From Bacteroidales bacterium (GTDB lineage Bacteria; Bacteroidota; Bacteroidia; Bacteroidales; UBA10428): a DNA stretch of 41,859 bases. Shown here piece after piece: positions 19,001-27,312 of the stretch. The position numbers were made by a program, and so were the translations under genes. The notes below the pieces were generated by a model. It was not told the origin of the DNA. It ran no database searches and saw nothing but the letters and a program-made list of their open reading frames with translations. Position 1 is the stretch's first letter, and each line of letters opens with the position of its first letter. The stretch covers positions 1-41,859 of the forward strand of contig JAFGPL010000101.1 of NCBI GenBank assembly GCA_016936215.1, in the 5' to 3' direction.

Positions 19001-21589
19001 AACCATCCTGATGTAATTTCTCTTGAATCTGATAATGTTAAAACCTCACGGCAATGGCGTAGTTCTTTATACCCGGAGGACTGGAAACCGGGGTTTAAAG
19101 ACAGCGATGGAAGATTTTTACACGATTTCTCCTATGCAGGCTATCATTCAGGTGAAAAAAACCTGCCCGATATACAGGAAAATATTCTGAATGTTACCCT
19201 TCCACCTTATAATGCAGATAACACAGGTGTTGAAGATGTTACATCAGTAATTCAGAAAGCCATTGAAGATGCCGGGGCTTCCGGGGGCGGGGTAGTGTAC
19301 CTGCCCGAGGGAACATACAGGATAGTTGTACCTGATACTTCCGATGCAGCTTTATTAATTACAGGTGACAGCATTATTCTTCGCGGGGATGGCCCTGAGA
19401 AGACTTTTATTTTTCACGATCAGGATTCCATGCGGTTTAAAAGCATTATAAAATTTGGTTCTGAAGATGCTAACTGGTTTGAACCTAAAGGTTTTTCAGC
19501 CGCGTTAACCACCGATTTGCTTGAACCTTCACGTATTATACCTGTTGATTCGGTTTCCGGCTTCAAAACCGGCGATATGGTGGTAATAGCTTCGCAGCCT
19601 ACTGATGGTTTTATCGAAGACCATTTAATGACCGGGTATTGGACTGCCGGTGCTATAAAAGGAGTGGCATTTTTACGAAGAATAGATTCAGTTGACACTG
19701 AAAACAACCTGTTGTTTATTGATGCCCCAACCCGATATTTTCTTAAGACACGTGATCATTCCGCAGTATATCACGCAGGAAACCATATTTCTGAATGTGC
19801 TGTTGAAAATCTTTCAGTCGGCAACCGGCAAAATTCCAAATCAGGATGGGAGGAAGAGTCCTATTCTATAGATAGCACGGGCGCCTACGATGCCCACTTC
19901 TCTCAGGTCATTACATTCAGAAATGCTGTAAACTGCTGGCTGAAGAATGTTTCTACCTATAAACCTGCAACAAATACCGAAGATTTTCATGTTTTATCAA
20001 ATTGCCTGTTGCTCGATCAAAGTCGTTTCATTACAGTTGATTCATGCAACTTTCAGAAACCGCAATACGAAGGTGGAGGTGGAAACGGATACATGTATAC
20101 CCTGCAATCAAATGATTGCCTGATTAAGAACAGTATTGCCAATCATGCAAGGCATAATTACGATTTTAAATATCCTTACAGCAATGGCAATGTAATTCAC
20201 AACTGCCGTGCAGAGAATTCCAAATATGCCAGCGATTTTCATATGTACCTGAGTATGGCAAACCTGTTTGATGCCTGCACGGTGAGCGGGGATTACCTCG
20301 AATCTGCTTTCAGGCCCTGGGGTAGCAGCGCAATACACGGATACTCTTCAACACAATCTGTTTTTTATAACATAAAGGGAGAAGCTTATCATCCTGCCAG
20401 GGATTATATTGTTGAATCGCGCCAGTTTGGGAATGGATATATCATTGGTACTTCAGGAGAGGCAAACAAAATAGTGCTTGACCCGGCCGAAGGGATAATC
20501 AATGGATATTATTACAACACCATGCCCCGCGATTTTGCAGAAGGTGTAGGGAATGGTGACTTTATTGAACCAATATCTCTTTACCTCGACCAGCTTGAAA
20601 GAAGGATGAAGGATACTGTTGCCGGCAGGACATTTGAGGTAAATATTGTTATTAAGGATAAATCCTCAGATGATGTAATACCGGGATGCGAGGTAAAAAT
20701 CTACAATGAAACCATTATTTCGAACGAATCGGGCATAGCAGGCTTTTCCAATGTGCTTGAGGTTTTTGTAGCTGAGGCAAATCACACACTATACATCCCC
20801 ATGGAAAAGAAGCAAGTTGTGATTATCAGCGATACAACACTTACTTTCTATCTTGAAAAAAAAACTTTTAGTGTGGATGTGAAGCTATATAATGAGAATA
20901 CGAACATGATACTGGCCAGTTGCAATTTTACACTCAATGACATTACAAAAACCACCAATTCGGAGGGTCTGGTTTCATTTACTGTAACTGCTGGTATTTC
21001 TGACTATTCAGTACAAAAGAATTACTTCCAGTCGAGTGTCGGCACCTTTGAAATCATTTCAGATACTACCGTCAATTTTTACCTTCGGCAGATTCTTGCA
21101 GATGTAAAATTCAGGTTATATGAAGATGGCGTACCCTTAAACAATGCACTCGTAAAAGCCAAGGCAGATTCCATCATTACCAATTCTTTAGGACTGGCTT
21201 TGTTCAGAATGGTTACCGTGCCTTCCTGGTTTGAATATTCAATAACAAAAGAGGGCTATATTGCTATTGAAGATAATTTTTACCTGGTAACTGATACGAC
21301 CATAGAACTGAATATCCAAAAAGTGAATTTGACTAACAGGAATTTGGAAAATCCGGAAGCTATTCAGATATGGCCGAATCCGGCTGAAAGGCAACTTTAT
21401 TGCCATTTTCCGAAAGAGTTTACCGGCAGGTTTCTAAATATCGTTAATTTGCTAGGGAATGTAATTGGTGAATATAAAATTGATACTGAGGAGATGGTGA
21501 TAAATGTTGAAAACCTTGAATCAGGTCTGTACTTTATAAATACAGGTGCAAATGAAGAAAAGTATAATATGTATTTTATTAAAAAATAA
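16055..21589 (+). CDS. Multimodular GH44-CBM35-GH26-beta-helix glycanase with T9SS tail
   Basis: The 1844-residue protein starts by ATGA overlap at 16055; ATG 16070 (MKKLFTIILFSSF) is an equally good start. After a signal peptide, a GH44 domain covers about 25-540 (YIFGKNNCLSDRPGS, MFRENGGNNATKYNW, YWSMDNEPEIWSG with Glu219 as acid/base, SVSETGIED with Glu386 as probable nucleophile). A CBM35-like domain lies at about 548-680 (EAEAENGVFSGV). A GH26 mannanase-type domain covers about 685-1015 (WRPLHEAGGGWFWWG, Glu850; MTENGPIP, Glu942). A pectate-lyase-like right-handed beta-helix lies at about 1045-1505 (NADNTGVEDVTSVIQKAI, VVYLPEGTYRI). Three repeats of about 77 residues (1527-1755, each closing with a DTT(L/V/I)-type strand) and a T9SS domain (IQIWPNPAERQ) complete it. 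It probably attacks glucomannan or mixed hemicellulose outside the cell. Confidence 0.88.
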   Translation: MILRIMKKLFTIILFSSFICVSAQQEVTINIDINQQARPISPYIFGKNNCLSDRPGSPLTSAQWQKLRDLGIQMFRENGGNNATKYNWRRKLSSHPNWYNNVYAHDWDYAAQSLQSNIPHAQGMWAFQLAGKAAKTMAYNFNDYSYNGSQWWEGVEQNVAGGGQVNTAGGTEALVEGNPSLYLESWDADSTTGILDRWFGTGGIGLDTSRIMYWSMDNEPEIWSGTHDDIWPVQPDAESFMQMYFATAKKARAKFPGIKLVGPVPANEWQWYNWNGNKVSYNGKQYVWLEYFILRIAEEQQATGTRLLDVLDIHFYPGEKNPADIVQLHRVFFDETYAYPGANGVRRSGTGSWDVTLNKEYIFKRCNNWLEQYIGPGHGVTLSVSETGIEDTQTDVTASWYASNIGEFMKQGVEIFTPWTWKTGMNEVLHLFSRYSNKYFIDAISSNELYVSAYTTVNSTKDSMTVFLVNRHLTESRNIDLNITGFPVKNGLYNTFQIYDLPASETFVSHTSNALKKNKLLIENNKPQIQLPPLSVTALVLKRADNIKTQFGYQITEAEAENGVFSGVTVSNAVAGYSGTGYVTGFDNSSDKVTVEVYIPEKNLFKLMIRYRSADGQKYQNLLINNQPVASIRFLESETFTYTDAGSYILEKGINNISILSKWGYTDIDKFEIYPAAQNIFDLSPGLVDTAASETANDVYSFLLNQFGERIISGQTHDYYSEVTIIAGKSPMIRVADFQHFTEGYPYLWYNGGHTFGKDDDGSVNELINWYNSTGKKGIISYQWHWHSPFGGSAGTNTFYTSLTTFDVSKAVIPGTPEYDSIIRDIDDIAAELKKFQDAGIPVLWRPLHEAGGGWFWWGAKGPEPCKELYNILFERLKNHHHLHNLIWVWSTPEEEWYPGNDKVDIIGYDSYPGEYNYSNQKYAFDELFRITQGKKLIAMTENGPIPDPTACLTEGAPWLYFMSWSDLVTQQNSTAHIQEVFNHPDVISLESDNVKTSRQWRSSLYPEDWKPGFKDSDGRFLHDFSYAGYHSGEKNLPDIQENILNVTLPPYNADNTGVEDVTSVIQKAIEDAGASGGGVVYLPEGTYRIVVPDTSDAALLITGDSIILRGDGPEKTFIFHDQDSMRFKSIIKFGSEDANWFEPKGFSAALTTDLLEPSRIIPVDSVSGFKTGDMVVIASQPTDGFIEDHLMTGYWTAGAIKGVAFLRRIDSVDTENNLLFIDAPTRYFLKTRDHSAVYHAGNHISECAVENLSVGNRQNSKSGWEEESYSIDSTGAYDAHFSQVITFRNAVNCWLKNVSTYKPATNTEDFHVLSNCLLLDQSRFITVDSCNFQKPQYEGGGGNGYMYTLQSNDCLIKNSIANHARHNYDFKYPYSNGNVIHNCRAENSKYASDFHMYLSMANLFDACTVSGDYLESAFRPWGSSAIHGYSSTQSVFYNIKGEAYHPARDYIVESRQFGNGYIIGTSGEANKIVLDPAEGIINGYYYNTMPRDFAEGVGNGDFIEPISLYLDQLERRMKDTVAGRTFEVNIVIKDKSSDDVIPGCEVKIYNETIISNESGIAGFSNVLEVFVAEANHTLYIPMEKKQVVIISDTTLTFYLEKKTFSVDVKLYNENTNMILASCNFTLNDITKTTNSEGLVSFTVTAGISDYSVQKNYFQSSVGTFEIISDTTVNFYLRQILADVKFRLYEDGVPLNNALVKAKADSIITNSLGLALFRMVTVPSWFEYSITKEGYIAIEDNFYLVTDTTIELNIQKVNLTNRNLENPEAIQIWPNPAERQLYCHFPKEFTGRFLNIVNLLGNVIGEYKIDTEEMVINVENLESGLYFINTGANEEKYNMYFIKK

Positions 21590-21594
21590 ATGTT

Positions 21595-21619
21595 ATGTAT
21601 TTAACAATTAATGTATTTA
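21595..21619 (+). repeat. Short direct repeats, possible operator
   Basis: ATGTATTTA occurs at 21595-21603 and again at 21611-21619, 16 bases start to start, roughly 60-85 bases before the predicted start site of the SusCD/FAS1 operon. The spacing and position would suit an activator site, but the text is AT-rich and chance is possible. Confidence 0.3.
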
Positions 21620-21645
21620 CATTTTACACATCAGCAGGTTAAATA

Positions 21646-21677
21646 GATTTAAACTAATATTTTTTTTTATATGTTTG
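21646..21677 (+). promoter_or_regulatory. Probable promoter of the SusCD/FAS1 operon
   Basis: TATGTTTG at 21670-21677 matches TAnnTTTG exactly, and a weak -33 element (TTTA, 21648-21651) lies 18 bases upstream. The start site would be near 21684, about 35 bases before ATG 21719. This argues against the ORF-track start at 21671, which would fall inside the promoter. Confidence 0.45.
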
Positions 21678-21718
21678 CAAAGATTATTAACGAGAGACCG
21701 AAGAAATATTCTAACAAA

Positions 21719-24016
21719 ATGACAAATAATAAACTACTGCTGATCATTGCAGGAATAGTGATTTTTTTCATAAGCTGCAATGATGAATTTGAACAGGATA
21801 AATACAAGCGGCCCGATTGGCTGGCCGGGAAACTGTATACACAGATCAAGGACAAGACAACGCTCTCTTTGTTTGCAAGATGTATTGAGCGGACTGGTTA
21901 TGATACCATCATTAATACGTCTGGTTCGTATACGGTCTTTGCACCCGACGACAATGCTTTTTCACTTTATTTTCAAAGCCATCCGCAATATACATCGGTT
22001 GAAGATATTCCCATTGAAGAACTCAGCAGGATTGTGAAATATCACATTATTCAGAATCCCTGGAGCAGGGAACAGCTTAGATCGCTTGATGTTTACGGGT
22101 GGATTGATACCCTGGATATCAATAACGATCAGCCCGCGGGATTCAAACGGGAAACCTTGTTGCGGGAGACTGACCAGAAATATGGAGTCGCAACTGATGC
22201 TGACAATAACTTTAAAATCGTTGATACCTTATTATCTCCATGGTACAGAAGAAACTATACAGATTCAAGAAAGTATGCCCCTGTGTTTTACCAGGACTAC
22301 CTAGATATATATGATTTAACTTCAGACGATTATGAATTCTATTTCGGAAGGCCTTTTGATAGTCCTGCCGATATGTACTATATGGGAGGGAAGATAACTG
22401 AAGGCGATATTTTTGCAGAAAATGGATTTATTCATGTAATAGACCGTGTAATAGAACCGCTTCAAAATGCAAGTCAGATACTTAGTACGGAGGTGGGTGA
22501 AAACTCATACTCCAAATTTTTTGACCTTGTTAATTATTTCCCCGAATTTACATACAATGAGGAAAGAACTTTTGATCAGCCAGGGGCAGAGTTAGGCTAC
22601 GAGGTTGACTCTCTTTTTGACATTTCCTATCCCGATCTCGCGTTTGATATTATAAATGAAAAGACCAAAGCCCCCAAAGGCACCATCGGGTTACCCTCTA
22701 ATGTATCCATTCGCTATCATCATGGTTTGGTTGCTCCCACCAATGAAGCGCTTGATGCTTTTGAAAATGAATATTTCGTCGGGGGGTTTCAATGGGGGAG
22801 CATCCGCAATGCACCTCGCCATTTGAAAAGAATGATTGTAAACACTTATATGTCAACGTATCCGATTTATCCGAAAGATTTTGCCGACGGTTTTATGAAC
22901 GGGGAATCAGACATTGTTTCTCTTGACCAGTCCTCGGTTGTTCAACAACAATATGGCAGCAATTGTACATTCATCGGGGTAGATCAGGCTATTGTCCCGC
23001 GTGCCTTCAGTAGCGTTACCGGACCGGTTTATCTTAACAGGGGATATTCTTATGCCATGTATGCCATCGAACGTGCAGGATTGATCTCGACTTTAAAAAA
23101 AGCTGACCGGGATTATCTACTGTTTGTGGAATCGGATGTGAATTGCCAGGATGACTCCTCTTTATTATATAATATATACACGGAGATTTTTTCTGGATTT
23201 TTGATTTCAGGTCAGTCTGCACAAAGGGTTAATTTTTCGACAAACGATTTAAGGATACTCCTGATGAACCATATTGGCACTGCCATTCCAAAGAAAATTG
23301 CCCGTAAAGAGTTTATTCCAAACCTTGCTGGTAATTTTATCATTTTTAACAACGAAACAGGCGAAGTATCCGGTAATGTTCAAACAACAGTAGGATATAA
23401 AGGTAGTAAACCTGTGGTTGTGATTCCCAATCAGATAAGTACAAATGCCGATAACGGATTCACTTACGATATCTCTAACTGGTTTGGATTTTCAGCTTCT
23501 TCTATTTTGATCAAATTACAGACTTCTTTCCCGGCATTTTTTTCATTGCTTCAACAGGCCGGATTGGCGACGAGTTCAAAAATTACATTTATTTCAGACA
23601 ACGAGAATTATACCGTTTTTGCCCCTAGTGCGGCTGCACTTGCCGCTTATAACACAGATACACTTACTACAGATGAGTTAAAAAAATTCCTGATGATGCA
23701 TTTTGTGCAGGGAACATTGATGTTTACAGATGGTAATCTGTCTTCCGGCTATTACGAGACTACCAGAATTGATGAAAAGTCCACTTCATTTGCCACCATA
23801 TTCACAAAAGTGTATATTGATCCCGGTATTGATCTCATTACCTTCCCTGACAAATCCAGCAATCCATACCTTGAAGTAAGTGAATCTGCTGTTACCAATA
23901 TTATTACCGGACGTACTTTAAGCGATGAGCAGTTTAATTTTCCGAATATAGTATCTAATGGCGTGATACACGAGATTGATAAAGTTTTACTATTCGATAT
24001 GCTGGATACCCAATAA
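21719..24016 (+). CDS. FAS1 (fasciclin) domain lipoprotein, four-domain type
   Basis: Starting at ATG 21719 gives 765 residues and a clean lipoprotein signal (MTNNKLLLIIAGIVIFFISC, Cys20); the ORF-track start 16 codons earlier overlaps the promoter. Four fasciclin-like segments can be traced: about 30-250 (YTVFAPDDNAFSLYF, GFIHVIDRVIEPL), 265-430 (LVAPTNEALDAF), 435-590 (more diverged, YLLFVESDVN) and 595-765 (YTVFAPSAAALAAY, GVIHEIDKVLLF). FAS1 domains mediate adhesion or ligand binding. As the first gene of a SusCD operon it is probably exposed at the cell surface and may bind glycan or protein. It precedes the first SusC gene by 42 bases. Confidence 0.88.
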   Translation: MTNNKLLLIIAGIVIFFISCNDEFEQDKYKRPDWLAGKLYTQIKDKTTLSLFARCIERTGYDTIINTSGSYTVFAPDDNAFSLYFQSHPQYTSVEDIPIEELSRIVKYHIIQNPWSREQLRSLDVYGWIDTLDINNDQPAGFKRETLLRETDQKYGVATDADNNFKIVDTLLSPWYRRNYTDSRKYAPVFYQDYLDIYDLTSDDYEFYFGRPFDSPADMYYMGGKITEGDIFAENGFIHVIDRVIEPLQNASQILSTEVGENSYSKFFDLVNYFPEFTYNEERTFDQPGAELGYEVDSLFDISYPDLAFDIINEKTKAPKGTIGLPSNVSIRYHHGLVAPTNEALDAFENEYFVGGFQWGSIRNAPRHLKRMIVNTYMSTYPIYPKDFADGFMNGESDIVSLDQSSVVQQQYGSNCTFIGVDQAIVPRAFSSVTGPVYLNRGYSYAMYAIERAGLISTLKKADRDYLLFVESDVNCQDDSSLLYNIYTEIFSGFLISGQSAQRVNFSTNDLRILLMNHIGTAIPKKIARKEFIPNLAGNFIIFNNETGEVSGNVQTTVGYKGSKPVVVIPNQISTNADNGFTYDISNWFGFSASSILIKLQTSFPAFFSLLQQAGLATSSKITFISDNENYTVFAPSAAALAAYNTDTLTTDELKKFLMMHFVQGTLMFTDGNLSSGYYETTRIDEKSTSFATIFTKVYIDPGIDLITFPDKSSNPYLEVSESAVTNIITGRTLSDEQFNFPNIVSNGVIHEIDKVLLFDMLDTQ

Positions 24017-24058
24017 ACACTGAACCGAAACATATTTTAACAAAGATTTTTGTATAAA

Positions 24059-27000
24059 ATGAAAAACATAAGAAAACCAATTATACTTCTGCTGGCCCTA
24101 ATAAGCTGTCTGACTGCATACTCACAAAAGTCAATTCTGCGCGGCAGGGTATTTGATAAAAGTGACAATGCTACCATTGTAGGGGCCAATATCATTGAAT
24201 ACGATAAAGACAACCGTATTATCAACGGTACGATTACCGATGTGAATGGCGACTTTGTGCTTGAAATGCAGAATCCGGCAAATATTATAAAAGTCAGTCT
24301 TATTGGTTACGAAACAAAAGAGGTAAAACCCGATTTTTCTAAATCTATGGTGATCGTACTCGAAGTATCTGCCCAGGAGCTTGAGGAGGTTGTAGTTACC
24401 GCTCAGGCCAGGACTTTCAGGGGGCTTACCAATATTGACGACCGTGACAACGCTTCAGCCAGGGTCAAGGTTGACATGATGGATATGAAAGAATCCGGTG
24501 TTCTTACCGCCTCAGATGCACTGCAGGGGCGGGTAAGCGGCCTCGACATTATCGCTTCGTCAGGTGACCCGGGTTCGGGCTCGTCCTTGGTCATCAGGGG
24601 GTTAAGTTCAATCGGCAATAACAAACCGCTTATTGTTATTGACGGAATCCAGCAGGCAAGGATACCATCCGACTTTAATTTAAGTTCGGCAAATGCTGAA
24701 GATATTGGTAACCTGTTAAACATTGCCGTTCAGGACATCAAATCAATAGAAATTCTTAAAGATGCTGCATCCACCGCAGTATACGGTTCTGCAGGTGCCG
24801 ATGGGGTATTGCTTATCGAGACACAAAAAGGAAAACTGGGGAAAGTACAGTTCGACTATACCTACAAAAACAGTATCAATATTCAACCCCCCGCCATACC
24901 CATGCTTAACGGGGATGAGTATATAATGCTGCAGCTTGAAGAGTGGCACAACAGCCAGGGTATTTTTGAACTCCCCCCTGAGATCGCTTATGATAAAGAC
25001 TATGTTAATTTTTATAACTATTCAGCCAATACCGACTGGCTTGGGGCCATTACCAAAAATGGTGTCACCCACGACCACTATTTCAGCATTCAGGGAGGAG
25101 GCGAAAAAACACGTTACTTTACTTCAATAAGTTATATTGATGAAGGGGGGACTACCATTAACACCCGGTCAAAGCGTTTCTCAACCCGTGTGAACCTTGA
25201 TTATTATCTCTCCCGAAAGATGGTATTCTCTATACAGTTCAATTATACCTACAATAATACAAAAGGCAATTTTACTTTCAACAAGGGTGCCGATAATGAA
25301 ATGACTGTAAGGAAAATGGCCTATATCAAAGCCCCCAATATGAGCATATGGGAGCATGATGCATACGGAAACCTTACGGGGGAGTATTTTACACCTATCA
25401 ACAGTTACCAGGGAGGCGGAGATTCTTATTTTAATCCGGTAGCTGTGGCGGTGCTGGGCAAAGACGACCGGCTGGGCAATAATCTGAACAATGCCTTTAC
25501 CTTACGATACAATATTTTAGACTGGCTGGTGTTTAGGGAAACCATCTCATTCCAGTTTGACGGCAGCAAGTCCAACAATTTTCTTCCATACAATGCTCTG
25601 GGCTCAGACTGGTTGGCATGGACCGTGAACAAGGCTGAAGAAAGTAACAATATTTACCGGCAGATAAATACTGAAACACAACTTGCATTTGATTCGCCTT
25701 TTAAAAGCAAAACACATTTTCTCTCAGGGGCATTGACCTGGATTACCCAGCAATCTGGATATGAATGGATGAACATTCAAAGCAACAAAACACCGAGTAC
25801 CAATATCCAGGATCCTTCAATTGATGCCCAGATAAACTGGATTGGCGATGGATCTGGTGAACAAAGGTTACTTGGGGCACTTGCCAACCTGAATTATAAA
25901 TTTCATGACCGATACATGGTTCAGACGATTTTAAGGGCCGATGCACACTCCTCATTTGGTTCAAATAACCGCTGGGGCTTATTTAAAGGTGTTTCCGCCG
26001 GATGGCGTTTCTCCGACGAACCATTGCTAAAGGAGATGAGTTTTATGGGGGAAAGTATGCTGCGCGTAAGCTGGGGGGTATCTGGCCGGCAGCCGAGCGA
26101 TCCCTATGCCAGGTTTGCACGTTATGGGGGAAGCACCTCAGGCAACTATATTACTAATACTGCAATTGTACCGAGCCAAACACAGTTGAATAATTTAAAA
26201 TGGGAAAATATTTCGTCGACCGATATTGGCATAGAATTAAATATGTTCAATGACAGATTATACATTGAAGGTGATGTTTATCAAAAAATTACTACTGACC
26301 TACTTTTTAACAAATACGATATCCCCTGGTCGTCCGGATATGAACAATTCTTGTTTCTTAACGGTGGTAAGCTTGAAAACAAAGGATGGGAACTGATGAC
26401 GGAATACCGGTTTTTACGAAAAAATGATTTAAGATGGTCGGTTAATTTTAATATTTCTCAGAATATTAATTCATTTACAGAACTTCCTGAAAATTTTAAT
26501 CCTGAGCAATCTACTTCAATCGGAAACAAGGAGTATCCCATCCGGGTACTTGAAGGTGAACCCATCGGATCTTTTTTCGGGTTCAGGTACCAGGGGGTCT
26601 ATCCCACCGATGCCGATGCTGTGGCCAGGGATGCACAGGGGAATGTGATTTATGATAATGAAGGCATTCCGATACCAATGACTTATCTGAGTTCTTATGT
26701 TTTCAAAGGAGGTGACCCAATATATGAAGACGTTAATCATGACGGTAAAATTGACCTGAACGACGTGGTTTACCTTGGTGACGCCAATCCTCAGTACATA
26801 GGCGGGTTTGGTACTGCAGTGAGGTACAGAAATTTTGACCTTACCTGTGGTTTCCAGTACAGGCTTGGTTATGATATTATTAATGGTGTGGCCATGGATA
26901 CAGAGGGCATGAATGACAGGAACAATCAAAGTAAAGCTGTATTAAGCAGATGGCGTGTTCAGGGACAGGATGAACCGGGCATGCTGCCCCGTGCATACCT

Positions 27001-27292
27001 GAACAATCCTGCAAATAACCTGGGTTCGGACAGGTATGTTGAAAGGGGTGATTTTCTCAGGTTGCTGAATATCATGGTGAGTTACCGCGCTGGCAAAAAG
27101 GTTTGTGATATGTTAAATCTCAGAACTTTAACATTTGCTGCCAGTGCCAGAAAAATCCTGACTTTTACCAATTATTCCGGTCAGGACCCCGAAGTGCCTC
27201 AGAATGCAAGCAATCCTTTCTGGATAGGAGTTGATAAGGCCAATACACCACCTCCCAGGGTAATCACATTTACTGTATCTGTAGGTTTTTAA
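24059..27292 (+). CDS. SusC/RagA family TonB-dependent outer membrane transporter
   Basis: The start at ATG 24059 (1077 residues) replaces the TTG at 24050. A signal peptide (ending TAYSQ) precedes a carboxypeptidase regulatory-like domain at about 24-105 (LRGRVFDKSDNATIVGANI). The TonB-box region and plug follow (LEEVVVTAQ, ALQGRVSGLDIIASSG, LVIRGLSSIGNNKPLIVIDGI), then a long beta-barrel ending in a C-terminal Phe (FTVSVGF). SusC proteins import oligosaccharides across the outer membrane in complex with their SusD partner, which is encoded 20 bases downstream. Length is normal for the family. Confidence 0.96.
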   Translation: MKNIRKPIILLLALISCLTAYSQKSILRGRVFDKSDNATIVGANIIEYDKDNRIINGTITDVNGDFVLEMQNPANIIKVSLIGYETKEVKPDFSKSMVIVLEVSAQELEEVVVTAQARTFRGLTNIDDRDNASARVKVDMMDMKESGVLTASDALQGRVSGLDIIASSGDPGSGSSLVIRGLSSIGNNKPLIVIDGIQQARIPSDFNLSSANAEDIGNLLNIAVQDIKSIEILKDAASTAVYGSAGADGVLLIETQKGKLGKVQFDYTYKNSINIQPPAIPMLNGDEYIMLQLEEWHNSQGIFELPPEIAYDKDYVNFYNYSANTDWLGAITKNGVTHDHYFSIQGGGEKTRYFTSISYIDEGGTTINTRSKRFSTRVNLDYYLSRKMVFSIQFNYTYNNTKGNFTFNKGADNEMTVRKMAYIKAPNMSIWEHDAYGNLTGEYFTPINSYQGGGDSYFNPVAVAVLGKDDRLGNNLNNAFTLRYNILDWLVFRETISFQFDGSKSNNFLPYNALGSDWLAWTVNKAEESNNIYRQINTETQLAFDSPFKSKTHFLSGALTWITQQSGYEWMNIQSNKTPSTNIQDPSIDAQINWIGDGSGEQRLLGALANLNYKFHDRYMVQTILRADAHSSFGSNNRWGLFKGVSAGWRFSDEPLLKEMSFMGESMLRVSWGVSGRQPSDPYARFARYGGSTSGNYITNTAIVPSQTQLNNLKWENISSTDIGIELNMFNDRLYIEGDVYQKITTDLLFNKYDIPWSSGYEQFLFLNGGKLENKGWELMTEYRFLRKNDLRWSVNFNISQNINSFTELPENFNPEQSTSIGNKEYPIRVLEGEPIGSFFGFRYQGVYPTDADAVARDAQGNVIYDNEGIPIPMTYLSSYVFKGGDPIYEDVNHDGKIDLNDVVYLGDANPQYIGGFGTAVRYRNFDLTCGFQYRLGYDIINGVAMDTEGMNDRNNQSKAVLSRWRVQGQDEPGMLPRAYLNNPANNLGSDRYVERGDFLRLLNIMVSYRAGKKVCDMLNLRTLTFAASARKILTFTNYSGQDPEVPQNASNPFWIGVDKANTPPPRVITFTVSVGF

Positions 27293-27312
27293 CATATTGT
27301 AAATTAATTAAA

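Noticed and set aside
16055-21589. Frameshifted fusion of separate GH44 and GH26 genes
   Set aside because: The frame is continuous over 1844 codons with sensible domain linkers, one signal peptide and one T9SS tail, so it is a genuine single gene.
21671-21718. ORF-track start of the first FAS1 gene at 21671
   Set aside because: It lies inside a TATGTTTG promoter match, and the lipoprotein signal begins at ATG 21719.
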